NCBI RefSeq assembly: GCF_001854325.1
Contig: NZ_CP017754.1
Coordinates: 744,001 to 808,000, forward strand
DNA from: Cupriavidus malaysiensis
Lineage (GTDB): Bacteria; Pseudomonadota; Gammaproteobacteria; Burkholderiales; Burkholderiaceae
DNA: 64,000 nucleotides
Direction: 5' to 3'
Under the pieces are notes generated by a model that had not been told where the DNA came from, searched no databases, and saw only the letters and a program-made list of their open reading frames with translations. Within the stretch, counting starts at the first letter, position 1, and each line of letters starts with the position of its first letter. This document shows, piece after piece, positions 53,838 to 61,953 of this stretch. Made by a program: the position numbers and the translations under genes.

Positions 53838-54680
53838 TCACGGCGTGCGCAGTGCCACCAGCACCGTGACGCGCGCGGCGCCATGGGCCTTGAGCGTGCG
53901 TGCCGCCGCCGCCAGCGTGGCCCCCGATGTCATCACATCGTCCACCAGGCCGACATGCAGGCCATCCAGCCGTGCCGGCACGGACAAGGCGAACGCATCC
54001 TGCACATTGCGCCCGCGGGCGGCCAGATCCAGTGCGCTCTGCGCCGATGTCTCGCGCCGGCGCCTCAGCAGCACCGGGTCGGCCCGGACGCCGAGCTGCC
54101 GTGCCAGCGGCCTGGCGATTTCCCAGGCTTGGTTGAAGCCGCGCGTGGCGAGACGGCGTGGCGCCAGCGGCACGGGCGCCAGCAGTGCCGGCGCTGGAAA
54201 CCCTGAGCGGACCATCCGCCCGGCGAGCTGCGCGGCGAGCCAGCCGGCCAGCGGCAGGACGCCGCCGAACTTGAGTGCCAGCACCAGGCTGTCCTGCGGC
54301 GGCGCGTAGTCGCCAAGGGTCAGTGCCGCGTCGAAGGACGGCGCTGCCTGGCGGCAGCCGGCGCAGGGCAGGGAAGCGCCGCCGGCGGACCGGCCGGCAG
54401 GCAGGCCGCACACGGGACAGCGCGGCACCACGGGCAGCAGGTCCTGCGCGCAGCCGGCGCAGACGACCTCCCGCTGGACCTGCCCGCACAGGGCGCAGGC
54501 GCACGGCAGCAAGGCATCCAGGCAGGCCCGCCACGCCGCCCGGCCGAGGGCCAGGGCGCGGCCGGCTGCGCGGCCGCCGGCCCGCCCGGCGCATCGCGCG
54601 TATACTTGCGCTTCGTCCTCCCGCGCCGCGGCCGGCGCCCTGGCGTCGACGGGTGCGCGCGGTGCCTTGTCGTCTTCCAT
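53838..54680 (-). CDS. comF: ComF family phosphoribosyltransferase-like protein
   Basis: Predicted cytosolic protein linked to natural transformation and DNA uptake. The core runs from LDALLPCACALCGQ with Zn-type cysteine pairs (CALCG, CAGC, CPVCGL, CAGC) to the PRTase loop VGLVDDVMTSGATLAAAA. FNQAWEIARPLA and LLRRRRETSAQSALDL are also typical. The start is uncertain: ATG at 54680 gives 280 residues with about 45 low-complexity ones before the zinc finger. No better downstream start codon was found. It is divergent from bioC with almost no space between. Confidence 0.85.
   Translation of the reverse strand: MEDDKAPRAPVDARAPAAAREDEAQVYARCAGRAGGRAAGRALALGRAAWRACLDALLPCACALCGQVQREVVCAGCAQDLLPVVPRCPVCGLPAGRSAGGASLPCAGCRQAAPSFDAALTLGDYAPPQDSLVLALKFGGVLPLAGWLAAQLAGRMVRSGFPAPALLAPVPLAPRRLATRGFNQAWEIARPLARQLGVRADPVLLRRRRETSAQSALDLAARGRNVQDAFALSVPARLDGLHVGLVDDVMTSGATLAAAARTLKAHGAARVTVLVALRTP
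54601..54606 (+). promoter_or_regulatory. Possible -10 element for bioC
   Basis: TATACT in a GC-rich setting, 93 bp before the bioC GTG. If comF starts at 54680, this element lies within comF. No clear -35. Confidence 0.3.
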
Positions 54681-54698
54681 CCGCTGCCTGGTTTGTCC

Positions 54699-55634
54699 GT
54701 GTCCCTGCATGCCGCTGCTTCTCCCGATGCCTTCCTGCCGTCCACGCGGCTGACCCGCCTCGCCTTCGACAGGCGCAGCGCTGCCTTCGACCAGCTCGAT
54801 TTCCTCTTCGGCGAGATCGGCCAGCGCATGCAGGAGCGCATGCAACTGATCCGGCTGACGCCCGGCCGGGCGCTCGATATCGGCTGCGGCCATGGCCAGG
54901 GCCTGGCCGCGCTGCGCGCGCAGTATCCGGATGCGCAGATCGCGGGCCTCGATGTGTCGGCGGCCATGCTGCGCGAGGCCGGCCAGCGCGACCCCCAGCG
55001 CCGGCCGGGCTGGATCGGGCGCATGCTGGGCAAGCGCCCGCTGTTCGAACTGGTGCAGGGCGATCTTGCCACGCTGCCTTTCGCCGCCGACAGCTTTGAC
55101 ATGCTTTGGTCCAATCTGGCCCTGCACTGGCACCCGGAACCGCATCTGGTATTTCCCGAGTGGCACCGCGTGACGCGCACGGACGGGCTGGTGCTGTTCT
55201 CGCTGTTCGGGCCGGACACGCTGAAGGAATTGCGCGAGGCCTTCGCCGAGGTCGACGGCGATGTCCACACGCTGCGCTTCGTCGACATGCACGATATCGG
55301 CGACATGCTGGTGCACAGCGGCTGGTCCACCCCGGTGATGGACATGGAGACGCTGACGATCACCTACGAGAATCCGCAGACGCTGCTGCGCGAGGTCCAT
55401 GCCATGGGCGGGCTGCGCCGCCCCGGCGGAGGCCTGCGCGGACGCCGCTGGCATGCGGCGCTGCTGGCCGCGCTGGAGCGCCGGCGCAATGCCCAGGGCG
55501 AGATCGCGCTCACCTTCGAGGTCGTCTACGGGCATGCCTGGAAGCTGCCGCCGCGTGCCGGCCAGCCACTCGATGCGCAGGGCAATGCGGTGGTCCCGCT
55601 CGATCGCATCGGCCGCGGGCGGCCCCGCGCATAG
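54699..55634 (+). CDS. bioC: Malonyl-ACP O-methyltransferase BioC-like
   Basis: SAM-dependent methyltransferase of 311 residues, probably starting pimeloyl synthesis for biotin. Motif I is ALDIGCGHGQGLAAL, the acidic motif is IAGLDVSAAMLREA, and the BioC-like segments are FDMLWSNLALHWHPEP and LFSLFGPDTLKELREAF. GTG at 54699 is used; the longer upstream frame overlaps comF and lacks conservation. No other bio gene is in the window, so the assignment rests on the protein motifs alone. Confidence 0.82.
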   Translation: MSLHAAASPDAFLPSTRLTRLAFDRRSAAFDQLDFLFGEIGQRMQERMQLIRLTPGRALDIGCGHGQGLAALRAQYPDAQIAGLDVSAAMLREAGQRDPQRRPGWIGRMLGKRPLFELVQGDLATLPFAADSFDMLWSNLALHWHPEPHLVFPEWHRVTRTDGLVLFSLFGPDTLKELREAFAEVDGDVHTLRFVDMHDIGDMLVHSGWSTPVMDMETLTITYENPQTLLREVHAMGGLRRPGGGLRGRRWHAALLAALERRRNAQGEIALTFEVVYGHAWKLPPRAGQPLDAQGNAVVPLDRIGRGRPRA

Positions 55635-55711
55635 CTCCGCGCGTTCGTCAAGATACGCAAAGTACAAGCACAATTTCACGCCGGACGCCAGCCCGGAACG
55701 CAAGTCGCGGC

Positions 55712-55740
55712 TTGTTCGAGCCTGGGAAGCGCCCTATAAT
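55712..55740 (+). promoter_or_regulatory. Sigma-70 promoter of the cytochrome oxidase operon
   Basis: TTGTTC at 55712-55717, a 17-bp spacer, and a perfect TATAAT at 55735-55740. Transcription would start near 55747, upstream of the DUF2244 gene. Confidence 0.75.
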
Positions 55741-55813
55741 GCGCCAGTTTGTCGCAGTGGTCCCCTGGCACAATCCACCCGCAGATAACAGCGCTCCGGC
55801 GCCTTGAAATTGG

Positions 55814-56404
55814 GTGACATCGTCCGGGCACGCATCCGATGCAGAGTGGTGGGCGATGCAAGACTTGGGTATCGCATTCCAGATGGCACGAGATGAGTCC
55901 GTTGCAGGTCTGAACGGACTTCGACCGGCGCTGTGCACCGACTGGCTGATGAAGCGCAACTGTTCGCTTTCTCCACGCCAGGTCGGCTGGTTCTACCTTT
56001 CCATCGTATGCATTTCGTTCGCCATCGCGCTGCTCATTGCGTGGTGGGGGTACTGGCTCGTGCTGCCTTTTGCCGGCCTGGACCTGATCGGGCTGGGGAT
56101 TGCCCTGCTGGTATATGCGCGGCACGCAGTGGATTATGAGCGTGTCAGCCTTGCAGGCGGAAAACTGGTAGTGGAGACAGCCAGTGCCGGCAAGGTGTCG
56201 CGGCAGGAGTTCAACCCGCATTGGGTGCGGGTCGAGTCGGGTGAATCTTCCCGGGCGCTGGTCACATTGCGCTCGGGCGGGCGTGTCGTGCGGGTCGGGA
56301 AGTTCCTGGTCCCGAGCGCGCGCCGGAAGTTCGCGCAGGAACTCGCGACTGCCCTGCGCCGCTCCGAGGAGCGGCCGCCGGACCTAGGCGTGGGACAGAT
56401 TTGA
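55814..56404 (+). CDS. DUF2244 family membrane protein
   Basis: Up to 196 residues with two adjacent hydrophobic helices (FYLSIVCISFAIALLIAWWG and LVLPFAGLDLIGLGIALLVY) followed by a soluble C-terminal domain (RQEFNPHWVRVESGE, VRVGKFLVPSARRKFAQEL). The family commonly sits next to coxB in alpha- and beta-proteobacteria; its role is unknown. Starts at 55814 (GTG), 55856 (ATG) and 55883 (ATG) are all possible and none has a convincing ribosome site. coxB follows after 25 bp. Confidence 0.8.
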   Translation: MTSSGHASDAEWWAMQDLGIAFQMARDESVAGLNGLRPALCTDWLMKRNCSLSPRQVGWFYLSIVCISFAIALLIAWWGYWLVLPFAGLDLIGLGIALLVYARHAVDYERVSLAGGKLVVETASAGKVSRQEFNPHWVRVESGESSRALVTLRSGGRVVRVGKFLVPSARRKFAQELATALRRSEERPPDLGVGQI

Positions 56405-56429
56405 ATCTGTAAATTGGGTAGATAACAAA

Positions 56430-57683
56430 ATGAAAATGTGGAAGAAGGCATCCGCAGCATGTCTGGCCGGCGCATCCCTGCTCGTCAGCCAGGCGGCGCC
56501 GGCAGTCACCGACATGCCAGGCGGTCCCGCCGTGCGTCAGCTCAATCTCGCAGAGCCGGTCACCAAGATCGCCGAGCAGATCCATTGGTTGAACTGGATG
56601 ATGCTGATCATCTGCACCGTGATCTTCGTGTGCGTGTTCGGCGTGATGTTCTACTCCGTGTTCAAGCACCGCAAGTCCAAGGGGGCCAAGCCTGCCTCCT
56701 TCCACGAGAGCATCACGGTCGAAGTGGTCTGGACCGTGGTCCCCTTCCTGATCGTGATCGCCATGGCCCTGCCGGCGACCAAGACGGTGGTGGCGATGAA
56801 GGACACCACCAACTCCGATATCACCATCAAGGCCACCGGCTACCAGTGGAAGTGGGGCTATGACTACCTGAAGGGCGAAGGCGAGGGCATCTCCTTCGTC
56901 TCCACCCTGACCACCCCGCGCGAGCAGATCAACAACGAGGCACCCAAGGGCAACACCTACCTGATGGAGGTGGACAACGAAATGGTGGTGCCGGTCAACA
57001 AGAAGATCCGCGTCGTCACCACGGCCAACGACGTGATCCACGCCTGGATGATCCCCGCCTTCGGCGTCAAGCAGGATGCGATTCCCGGCTTCGTGCGCGA
57101 CACCTGGTTCAAGGCGGAGAAGATCGGTGTCTACCGCGGCCAGTGCGCCGAGCTGTGCGGCAAGGAACATGCCTTCATGCCCATCGTCGTGCGCGTGGTC
57201 TCGGACGCCGACTACACCAAGTGGGTCGACGGCAAGAAGAAGGAGATGGCGGCCAAGGCGGACGATCCCAACAAGACCTGGACGCTGGATGAAATGAAGG
57301 CGCGCGGCGAGAAGGTCTACCTGGCCAACTGCGCGGTCTGCCACCAGCCCAACGGCAAGGGCGGCGGACCGTTCCCGGCACTGGACGGCTCCAAGATCGT
57401 CAATGGCCCGGATGCCGGCCAGATGCACATCCTGCTCGAGGGCAAGGGCGCGATGCCCGTGTGGAAGCACCTGTCGGACACGGAGCTGGCGGCGGTGATG
57501 ACCTTCACCCGCAACAACTGGGGCAACCATACCGGCGAGGTGATCCAGCCGCGCGACTTCGCCGGTGCCCGCACCGGCAAGTTCCCCGAGGGCGGCGGCG
57601 CCGCGGGGGCAGGCGAGCCCAAGGCGGACGACAAAGCCGCAGGCAAGCAGGCCAGCCTCGCGGGCAACCGCGTCGCAGGCTGA
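56430..57683 (+). CDS. coxB: Cytochrome c oxidase subunit II with fused cytochrome c
   Basis: CuA-bearing subunit of a heme-copper oxidase, 417 residues. A signal peptide (to about residue 25) is followed by two TM helices (WMMLIICTVIFVCVFGVMFY and VVPFLIVIAMALP). The cupredoxin domain holds the CuA site with CAELCGKEHAFM (Cys239, Cys243). A C-terminal heme-c domain has CAVCH (301-305) and a Met ligand in GAMPVWKHL. This makes it a caa3-type subunit, able to take electrons through its own heme c. The tail is Gly/Ala/Lys-rich. Confidence 0.95.
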   Translation: MKMWKKASAACLAGASLLVSQAAPAVTDMPGGPAVRQLNLAEPVTKIAEQIHWLNWMMLIICTVIFVCVFGVMFYSVFKHRKSKGAKPASFHESITVEVVWTVVPFLIVIAMALPATKTVVAMKDTTNSDITIKATGYQWKWGYDYLKGEGEGISFVSTLTTPREQINNEAPKGNTYLMEVDNEMVVPVNKKIRVVTTANDVIHAWMIPAFGVKQDAIPGFVRDTWFKAEKIGVYRGQCAELCGKEHAFMPIVVRVVSDADYTKWVDGKKKEMAAKADDPNKTWTLDEMKARGEKVYLANCAVCHQPNGKGGGPFPALDGSKIVNGPDAGQMHILLEGKGAMPVWKHLSDTELAAVMTFTRNNWGNHTGEVIQPRDFAGARTGKFPEGGGAAGAGEPKADDKAAGKQASLAGNRVAG

Positions 57684-57724
57684 TCGTGGACGCAAGGAAA
57701 GAACAGGATTTCAGGAGTTCCGGA

Positions 57725-59332
57725 ATGAGTACTGCTAGCCCTGACGCACTGGCCCATCCGCACGAGCACGGCCACGACGATCACGCCCACGACCACCCGC
57801 ACGGCTGGCGCCGCTGGCTGTTCGCCACCAACCACAAGGACATCGGCACGCTGTACCTGCTGTTCTCCTTCACCATGCTGCTGTCCGGCGGCGTGCTGGC
57901 GCTGCTGATCCGCCTCGAGCTGTTCGAGCCGGGCCTGCAGTTCTTCCGCCCCGAACTGTTCAACCAGTTCACCACCATGCACGGCCTGGTCATGGTGTTC
58001 GGCGCCATCATGCCGGCCTTCGTGGGGTTCGCGAACTGGATGATCCCGCTGCAGATCGGCGCCTCCGACATGGCCTTCGCGCGGATGAACAACTTCAGCT
58101 TCTGGCTGATGCCGCCGGCCGCGCTGCTGCTGGTGCTGTCGTTCTTCGTGCCGGGCGGCGCCACCGCCGCGGGCTGGACCCTCTACGCACCGCTGTCGGT
58201 GCAGATGGGCCCGGGCATGGACATGGCCATCTTCGCCATGCACATCATGGGCGCCTCGTCCATCATGGGCTCGATCAACATCATCGTGACCATCCTCAAC
58301 ATGCGTGCCCCGGGCATGACGCTGATGAAGATGCCGATGTTCTGCTGGACCTGGCTGATCACGGCCTACCTGCTGATCGCCGTCATGCCCGTGCTGGCCG
58401 GCGCCATCACCATGGTGCTGACCGACCGCCATTTCGGCACCAGCTTCTTCTCCGCCGCGGGCGGCGGCGACCCGGTCATGTACCAGCACATCTTCTGGTT
58501 CTTCGGCCACCCCGAGGTCTACATCATGATCCTGCCGGCATTCGGGATCATCTCGCAGGTCGTGCCGGCCTTCTCGCGCAAGCGCCTGTTCGGCTACAGC
58601 TCGATGGTGTACGCGACCGCCTCGATCGCCATCCTGTCGTTCATCGTGTGGGCGCACCACATGTTCACCACCGGCATGCCGGTGACCGGCCAGCTGTTCT
58701 TCATGTACGCGACCATGCTGATCGCGGTGCCGACGGCGGTGAAGATCTTCAACTGGATCGCCACCATGTGGCGCGGCTCGATGACTTTCGAGACCCCGAT
58801 GCTGTTCGCGATCGGCTTCATCTTCGTGTTCACCATCGGCGGCTTCACCGGGCTGATGCCGGCCGTCGCGCCGATCGACATCCAGCTGCAGGACACCTAC
58901 TTCATCGTGGCCCACTTCCACTACGTGCTGGTGGCCGGCTCGCTGTTCGCGCTGTTCTCCGGCTTCTACTACTGGGGCCCGAAGTGGAGCGGCTTCATGT
59001 ACAACGAGACGCGCGGCCAGATCCACTTCTGGGGCTCGATCATCTTCTTCAACGTCACCTTCTTCCCGATGCACTTCCTCGGCCTGGCCGGCATGCCGCG
59101 CCGCTATGCCGACTACCCGGTGCAGTTCGCGGACTTCAACGCGATCGCCTCGATCGGGGCACTGGGCTTCGGCCTGATGCAGGTGTACTTCTTCTTCTTC
59201 GTGGTGCTGCCGTCCTACCGTGGCGGCGAGAAGGCAGCCGACAAGCCCTGGGAAGGGGCGGAAGGCCTGGAGTGGACGGTGCCCTCGCCGGCGCCTTTCC
59301 ACACCTTCGAAGTCCCGCCGCAAGTGAAGTGA
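57725..59332 (+). CDS. ctaD: Cytochrome c oxidase subunit I
   Basis: Catalytic subunit with heme a, heme a3 and CuB, reducing oxygen to water and pumping protons. It has 535 residues and twelve TM helices. A His/Asp-rich N-terminus (HEHGHDDHAHDHPHG) precedes LFATNHKDIGTLYLLF. The CuB/proton-pathway segment is FWFFGHPEVYIMILPAFG (His-Pro-Glu-Val-Tyr) and the heme ligands lie in VAHFHYVLVAG. AGGAG precedes the ATG at 57725. Confidence 0.96.
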   Translation: MSTASPDALAHPHEHGHDDHAHDHPHGWRRWLFATNHKDIGTLYLLFSFTMLLSGGVLALLIRLELFEPGLQFFRPELFNQFTTMHGLVMVFGAIMPAFVGFANWMIPLQIGASDMAFARMNNFSFWLMPPAALLLVLSFFVPGGATAAGWTLYAPLSVQMGPGMDMAIFAMHIMGASSIMGSINIIVTILNMRAPGMTLMKMPMFCWTWLITAYLLIAVMPVLAGAITMVLTDRHFGTSFFSAAGGGDPVMYQHIFWFFGHPEVYIMILPAFGIISQVVPAFSRKRLFGYSSMVYATASIAILSFIVWAHHMFTTGMPVTGQLFFMYATMLIAVPTAVKIFNWIATMWRGSMTFETPMLFAIGFIFVFTIGGFTGLMPAVAPIDIQLQDTYFIVAHFHYVLVAGSLFALFSGFYYWGPKWSGFMYNETRGQIHFWGSIIFFNVTFFPMHFLGLAGMPRRYADYPVQFADFNAIASIGALGFGLMQVYFFFFVVLPSYRGGEKAADKPWEGAEGLEWTVPSPAPFHTFEVPPQVK

Positions 59333-59409
59333 GTCCCGCCGCGGGCACCGGGCCGGAATTCGCCGGCGTGGTGCCCGCCCGCGCAACGGAAGTGGTAGAG
59401 GCAGTCGGA

Positions 59410-59553
59410 ATGGCAGTCGAGATGCAGCATCCAGACAGAACCCCATCGCAGCCGGATCGCAAGGCCGCCAACCGGCGCCTCGGCTTGATCCTTTTCTCCA
59501 TCGCGCTGGTTTTCTTCTTGGGTTTCTTTGCCAAGATGGTGCTCTTGGGCTGA
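59410..59553 (+). CDS. Cytochrome oxidase small assembly protein
   Basis: A 47-residue single-pass protein, MAVEMQHPDR then a basic stretch and one TM helix LILFSIALVFFLGFFAKMVL. Such mini-proteins between ctaD and ctaG are conserved in Burkholderiales and are thought to help oxidase assembly. ATG at 59422 is an alternative start. ctaG follows after 18 bp. Confidence 0.75.
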   Translation: MAVEMQHPDRTPSQPDRKAANRRLGLILFSIALVFFLGFFAKMVLLG

Positions 59554-59571
59554 GCCTGCGAGGTGGACGGC

Positions 59572-60195
59572 ATGGAAGTGGACCAGCAGCAAGTACAGGC
59601 GGAGCGCGACAGCGATCGCCGCTTCAACCGCGGCATGTTGCTGCGCCTGCTCGTGGTGGTGGCGCTGATGTTCAGCTTCGGCTACGCGCTGGTGCCGCTG
59701 TACCGCAAGATCTGCGACCTCACCGGCCTGAACGTGCTGACCACGCGCGACCTGTATGGCGGCACGACCAAGAACACGCAGGTCGACAAGAGCCGCACGG
59801 TGACGGTGGAGTTCGACTCCAACGCACGCGGGCCGTTCGCCTTCCGGCCGGTGAAGCACAGCATGGAAGTGCATCCGGGCGAGATGACGACGATCGTGTA
59901 CGAGGTGGCGAACGGGCAGAGCCGCGACATCTCCGCCCAGGCGATCCCGAGCTACGCCCCGAAGCAGGCGACGCAGTACTTCAAGAAGATCGAGTGCTTC
60001 TGCTTCAAGCAGCAGACGCTGAAGGCGAAGGAGGCGCGCGAGATGCCGGTGGTGTTCGTGATCGACCCGGCGCTGCCGAAGGACGTGAAGAATATCACCC
60101 TGTCGTACACCTTCTTCGAGGTGGGTACGCCGGTGGCGCAGGCACCGCAGGGGGCGCTGGATGACGCGCCGGCCCCGGCGGCGAAGGGCGGCTGA
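59572..60195 (+). CDS. ctaG: Cytochrome c oxidase assembly protein CtaG (Cox11 family)
   Basis: Copper chaperone delivering CuB to subunit I. It has 207 residues with one N-terminal TM anchor (GMLLRLLVVVALMFSFGYAL). The periplasmic immunoglobulin-like domain has the copper-binding pair in KIECFCFKQQTL and QAIPSYAPKQATQYFKK. GAGGTGG sits before ATG 59572; a GTG at 59563 is a less likely start. Confidence 0.94.
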   Translation: MEVDQQQVQAERDSDRRFNRGMLLRLLVVVALMFSFGYALVPLYRKICDLTGLNVLTTRDLYGGTTKNTQVDKSRTVTVEFDSNARGPFAFRPVKHSMEVHPGEMTTIVYEVANGQSRDISAQAIPSYAPKQATQYFKKIECFCFKQQTLKAKEAREMPVVFVIDPALPKDVKNITLSYTFFEVGTPVAQAPQGALDDAPAPAAKGG

Positions 60196-60220
60196 ATCGG
60201 GCCGCGGGCAGCAGGGCACC

Positions 60221-60280
60221 GGGCCGGGATATGGGCCAGGATACGGGCCAGGATACGGGCCAGGCCAGGATACGGGCCGG
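60221..60280 (+). repeat. 12-bp tandem repeat between ctaG and the DUF2970 gene
   Basis: About five units of GGGCCAGGATAC, first and last imperfect and one with an internal five-base insertion. It starts 25 bp after the ctaG stop and ends just before the ribosome site of the next gene. Confidence 0.85.
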
Positions 60281-60301
60281 CACGCAAGGAGGCAGGGCGG
60301 C

Positions 60302-60514
60302 GTGGATGAACTGAAGGATGCGGTCAAGCGCAAGATGTCGTTCTGGCAGACGCTGCGTGCAGTGTTCTGGTCCTTTATCGGCCTGCGCAAGGGGGCCGAG
60401 CACGAGCGTGACATGGCCCGGCTGAATCCGCTGCACGTGATCATCGCAGGCCTGCTCGGCGCGGCGCTCTTCATCGCCGCGCTGATCGTCATCGTGCGGA
60501 TGGTGGTGGGGTGA
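60302..60514 (+). CDS. DUF2970 family small membrane protein
   Basis: A 70-residue protein with GTG start, AAGGAGG nine bases upstream. The family pattern is visible: KRKMSFWQTLRAVFWSFIGLR, then ERDMARLNPLHVIIAGLLG and one or two C-terminal TM helices (FIAALIVIVRMVV). It is regularly found between ctaG and coxC; the function is unknown, probably oxidase assembly or stability. Confidence 0.85.
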   Translation: MDELKDAVKRKMSFWQTLRAVFWSFIGLRKGAEHERDMARLNPLHVIIAGLLGAALFIAALIVIVRMVVG

Positions 60515-60630
60515 GCCGCGGCAAGCCCCGGGGTAGACAAGACATGACAACACGTGGCACCGGCAGCATCCAGGCCGGATGAATAGATAACAACCGCGGT
60601 ATCTGAGACCAAAGAGCTGGAGAGAAAAGC

Positions 60631-61491
60631 ATGAGTGCGAATCGCGCAAACGCGCCGTACTACTTTGTACCGGGCCCGTCGCGCCACCCGATCACGGCGG
60701 CTTTCGGCCTGCTGATGACCGGTGGCGGCGCCGCCGGCTGGGTCAACGGCCAGGCCTGGGCGCCGTACCTGTTCGCGGTCGGCCTTCTGTGGTTCCTGTT
60801 CGTGCTCAAGAGCTGGTTCGGCGACGCGATCGGAGAATCCGAGGGCGGGCGCTACGGCAAGAACATCGACCTGTCCTTCCGCTGGTCGATGGGCTGGTTC
60901 ATCTTCTCCGAAGTGATGTTCTTCGCCGCCTTCTTCGGCGCGCTGTTCTACGCGCGCAGTATCGCCATGCCGTGGCTGGGGGACCTGAACAACAAGATCC
61001 TGTGGCCCGATTTTGCCGCGGTGTGGCCGAACAGCGGCCCGGCCGGCACCATCGAGAATTTCCAGACCATGGGGCCGTGGCCGATCCCGACCATCAACAC
61101 GGCGCTGCTGCTCACCTCGGGCGTGACCCTGACCTGGGCGCACCACGCGCTGCTGGCGGGCAAGCGCAGCCAGGTGATCCAGGGCCTGGTGCTGACCATC
61201 CTGCTGGGCGCCGTGTTCATGGGTTTCCAGGCCTACGAATACCACCACGCCTACAGCGAGCTCAATCTCAAGCTGACCTCGGGCATCTACGGTTCCACCT
61301 TCTTCCTGCTGACCGGCTTCCACGGCTTCCATGTGACCATGGGTGCGATCATGCTGGCGGTGGTGCTGGGCCGCGTGCTGAAGGGCCATTTCACCCCCGA
61401 GCATCACTTCGCCTTCGAGGGCGCCGCATGGTACTGGCACTTCGTCGATGTGGTCTGGCTGTTCCTCTACATCGTCGTGTACTGGCTGTAA
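60631..61491 (+). CDS. ctaE: Cytochrome c oxidase subunit III
   Basis: Third core subunit, 286 residues with about seven TM helices. Motifs are YFVPGPSRHPI, FRWSMGWFIFSEVMFFAAFFG (cited as GWFIFSEVMFFAAFFG), FLLTGFHGFHVTMGAIML and AWYWHFVDVVWLFLY. GAGAGAAAAGC precedes the ATG. It is followed by two hairpins, the second a strong terminator. Confidence 0.95.
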   Translation: MSANRANAPYYFVPGPSRHPITAAFGLLMTGGGAAGWVNGQAWAPYLFAVGLLWFLFVLKSWFGDAIGESEGGRYGKNIDLSFRWSMGWFIFSEVMFFAAFFGALFYARSIAMPWLGDLNNKILWPDFAAVWPNSGPAGTIENFQTMGPWPIPTINTALLLTSGVTLTWAHHALLAGKRSQVIQGLVLTILLGAVFMGFQAYEYHHAYSELNLKLTSGIYGSTFFLLTGFHGFHVTMGAIMLAVVLGRVLKGHFTPEHHFAFEGAAWYWHFVDVVWLFLYIVVYWL

Positions 61492-61502
61492 GCAGGCATC
61501 GC

Positions 61503-61528
61503 CGTGCCGCCGCACCTGCGGCGGCACG
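61503..61528. repeat. Perfect hairpin after coxC
   Basis: CGTGCCGCCGCA and TGCGGCGGCACG flank two bases, beginning 12 bp after the ctaE stop. Without a T-tract it may be an mRNA stabiliser or a first pausing site ahead of the terminator at 61572. Confidence 0.7.
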
Positions 61529-61571
61529 CGCTGGTCGCAGGGAGGCGGCCGGCGAATGCGCGCAGAACTGG

Positions 61572-61618
61572 AAAAGCAAGCGCCGCAGGCTGGCTGGGAT
61601 CCTGCGGCGCTTGCTTTT
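61572..61618. terminator. Bidirectional Rho-independent terminator
   Basis: A perfect 18-bp stem (left arm 61572-61589, right arm 61601-61618) with an 11-base loop, flanked by A4 and T4-5 on the two sides. It lies between convergent ctaE and the twin-TM gene and can end both transcripts. Confidence 0.92.
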
Positions 61619-61662
61619 TCGTTTGGGAGGGCCGGTGCTGCAACTGCCCGGCGCAGGCAGGT

Positions 61663-61872
61663 TCAGGGCCCCATGCGGATGCCGGTGCTCTGGATCCAGC
61701 CCATCCAGTGCGAGAACAGGATGAAGAGGAACAATGCCACCGAGAAGCCGACGCGGAACATCAGCGAGCGCATCATGTTGGGGGTCCTGCCGCGATCCCG
61801 CATCATGAAGAAGAGCGCGCTGGCAAGGCTGCCGATGATCAGGATGAAGGCAATGACGATGACGATGCGCAT
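61663..61872 (-). CDS. DUF2909 twin transmembrane small protein
   Basis: A 69-residue protein with two TM helices (IVIVIAFILIIGSLASALFF and FRVGFSVALFLFILFSHWMG) separated by a short loop RDRGRTPNMM. The family is often encoded beside the oxidase cluster, opposite in direction, as here between coxC and surf1. The function is unknown, with oxidase supernumerary or assembly roles suggested by context. Confidence 0.85.
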   Translation of the reverse strand: MRIVIVIAFILIIGSLASALFFMMRDRGRTPNMMRSLMFRVGFSVALFLFILFSHWMGWIQSTGIRMGP

Positions 61873-61953
61873 GACGGGGGCAGGCGAGCGGTTTCGGCAA
61901 GGCGAAAGCGGCCATTATCGCACCGGGCTCGGCCATGGCGGGAGGCTGGTGCG

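Noticed and set aside
60557..60573. TGGCACCGGCAGCATCC resembling a sigma-54 promoter before coxC
   Set aside because: The -24 half fits but there is no TTGC-like -12 element at the right distance.
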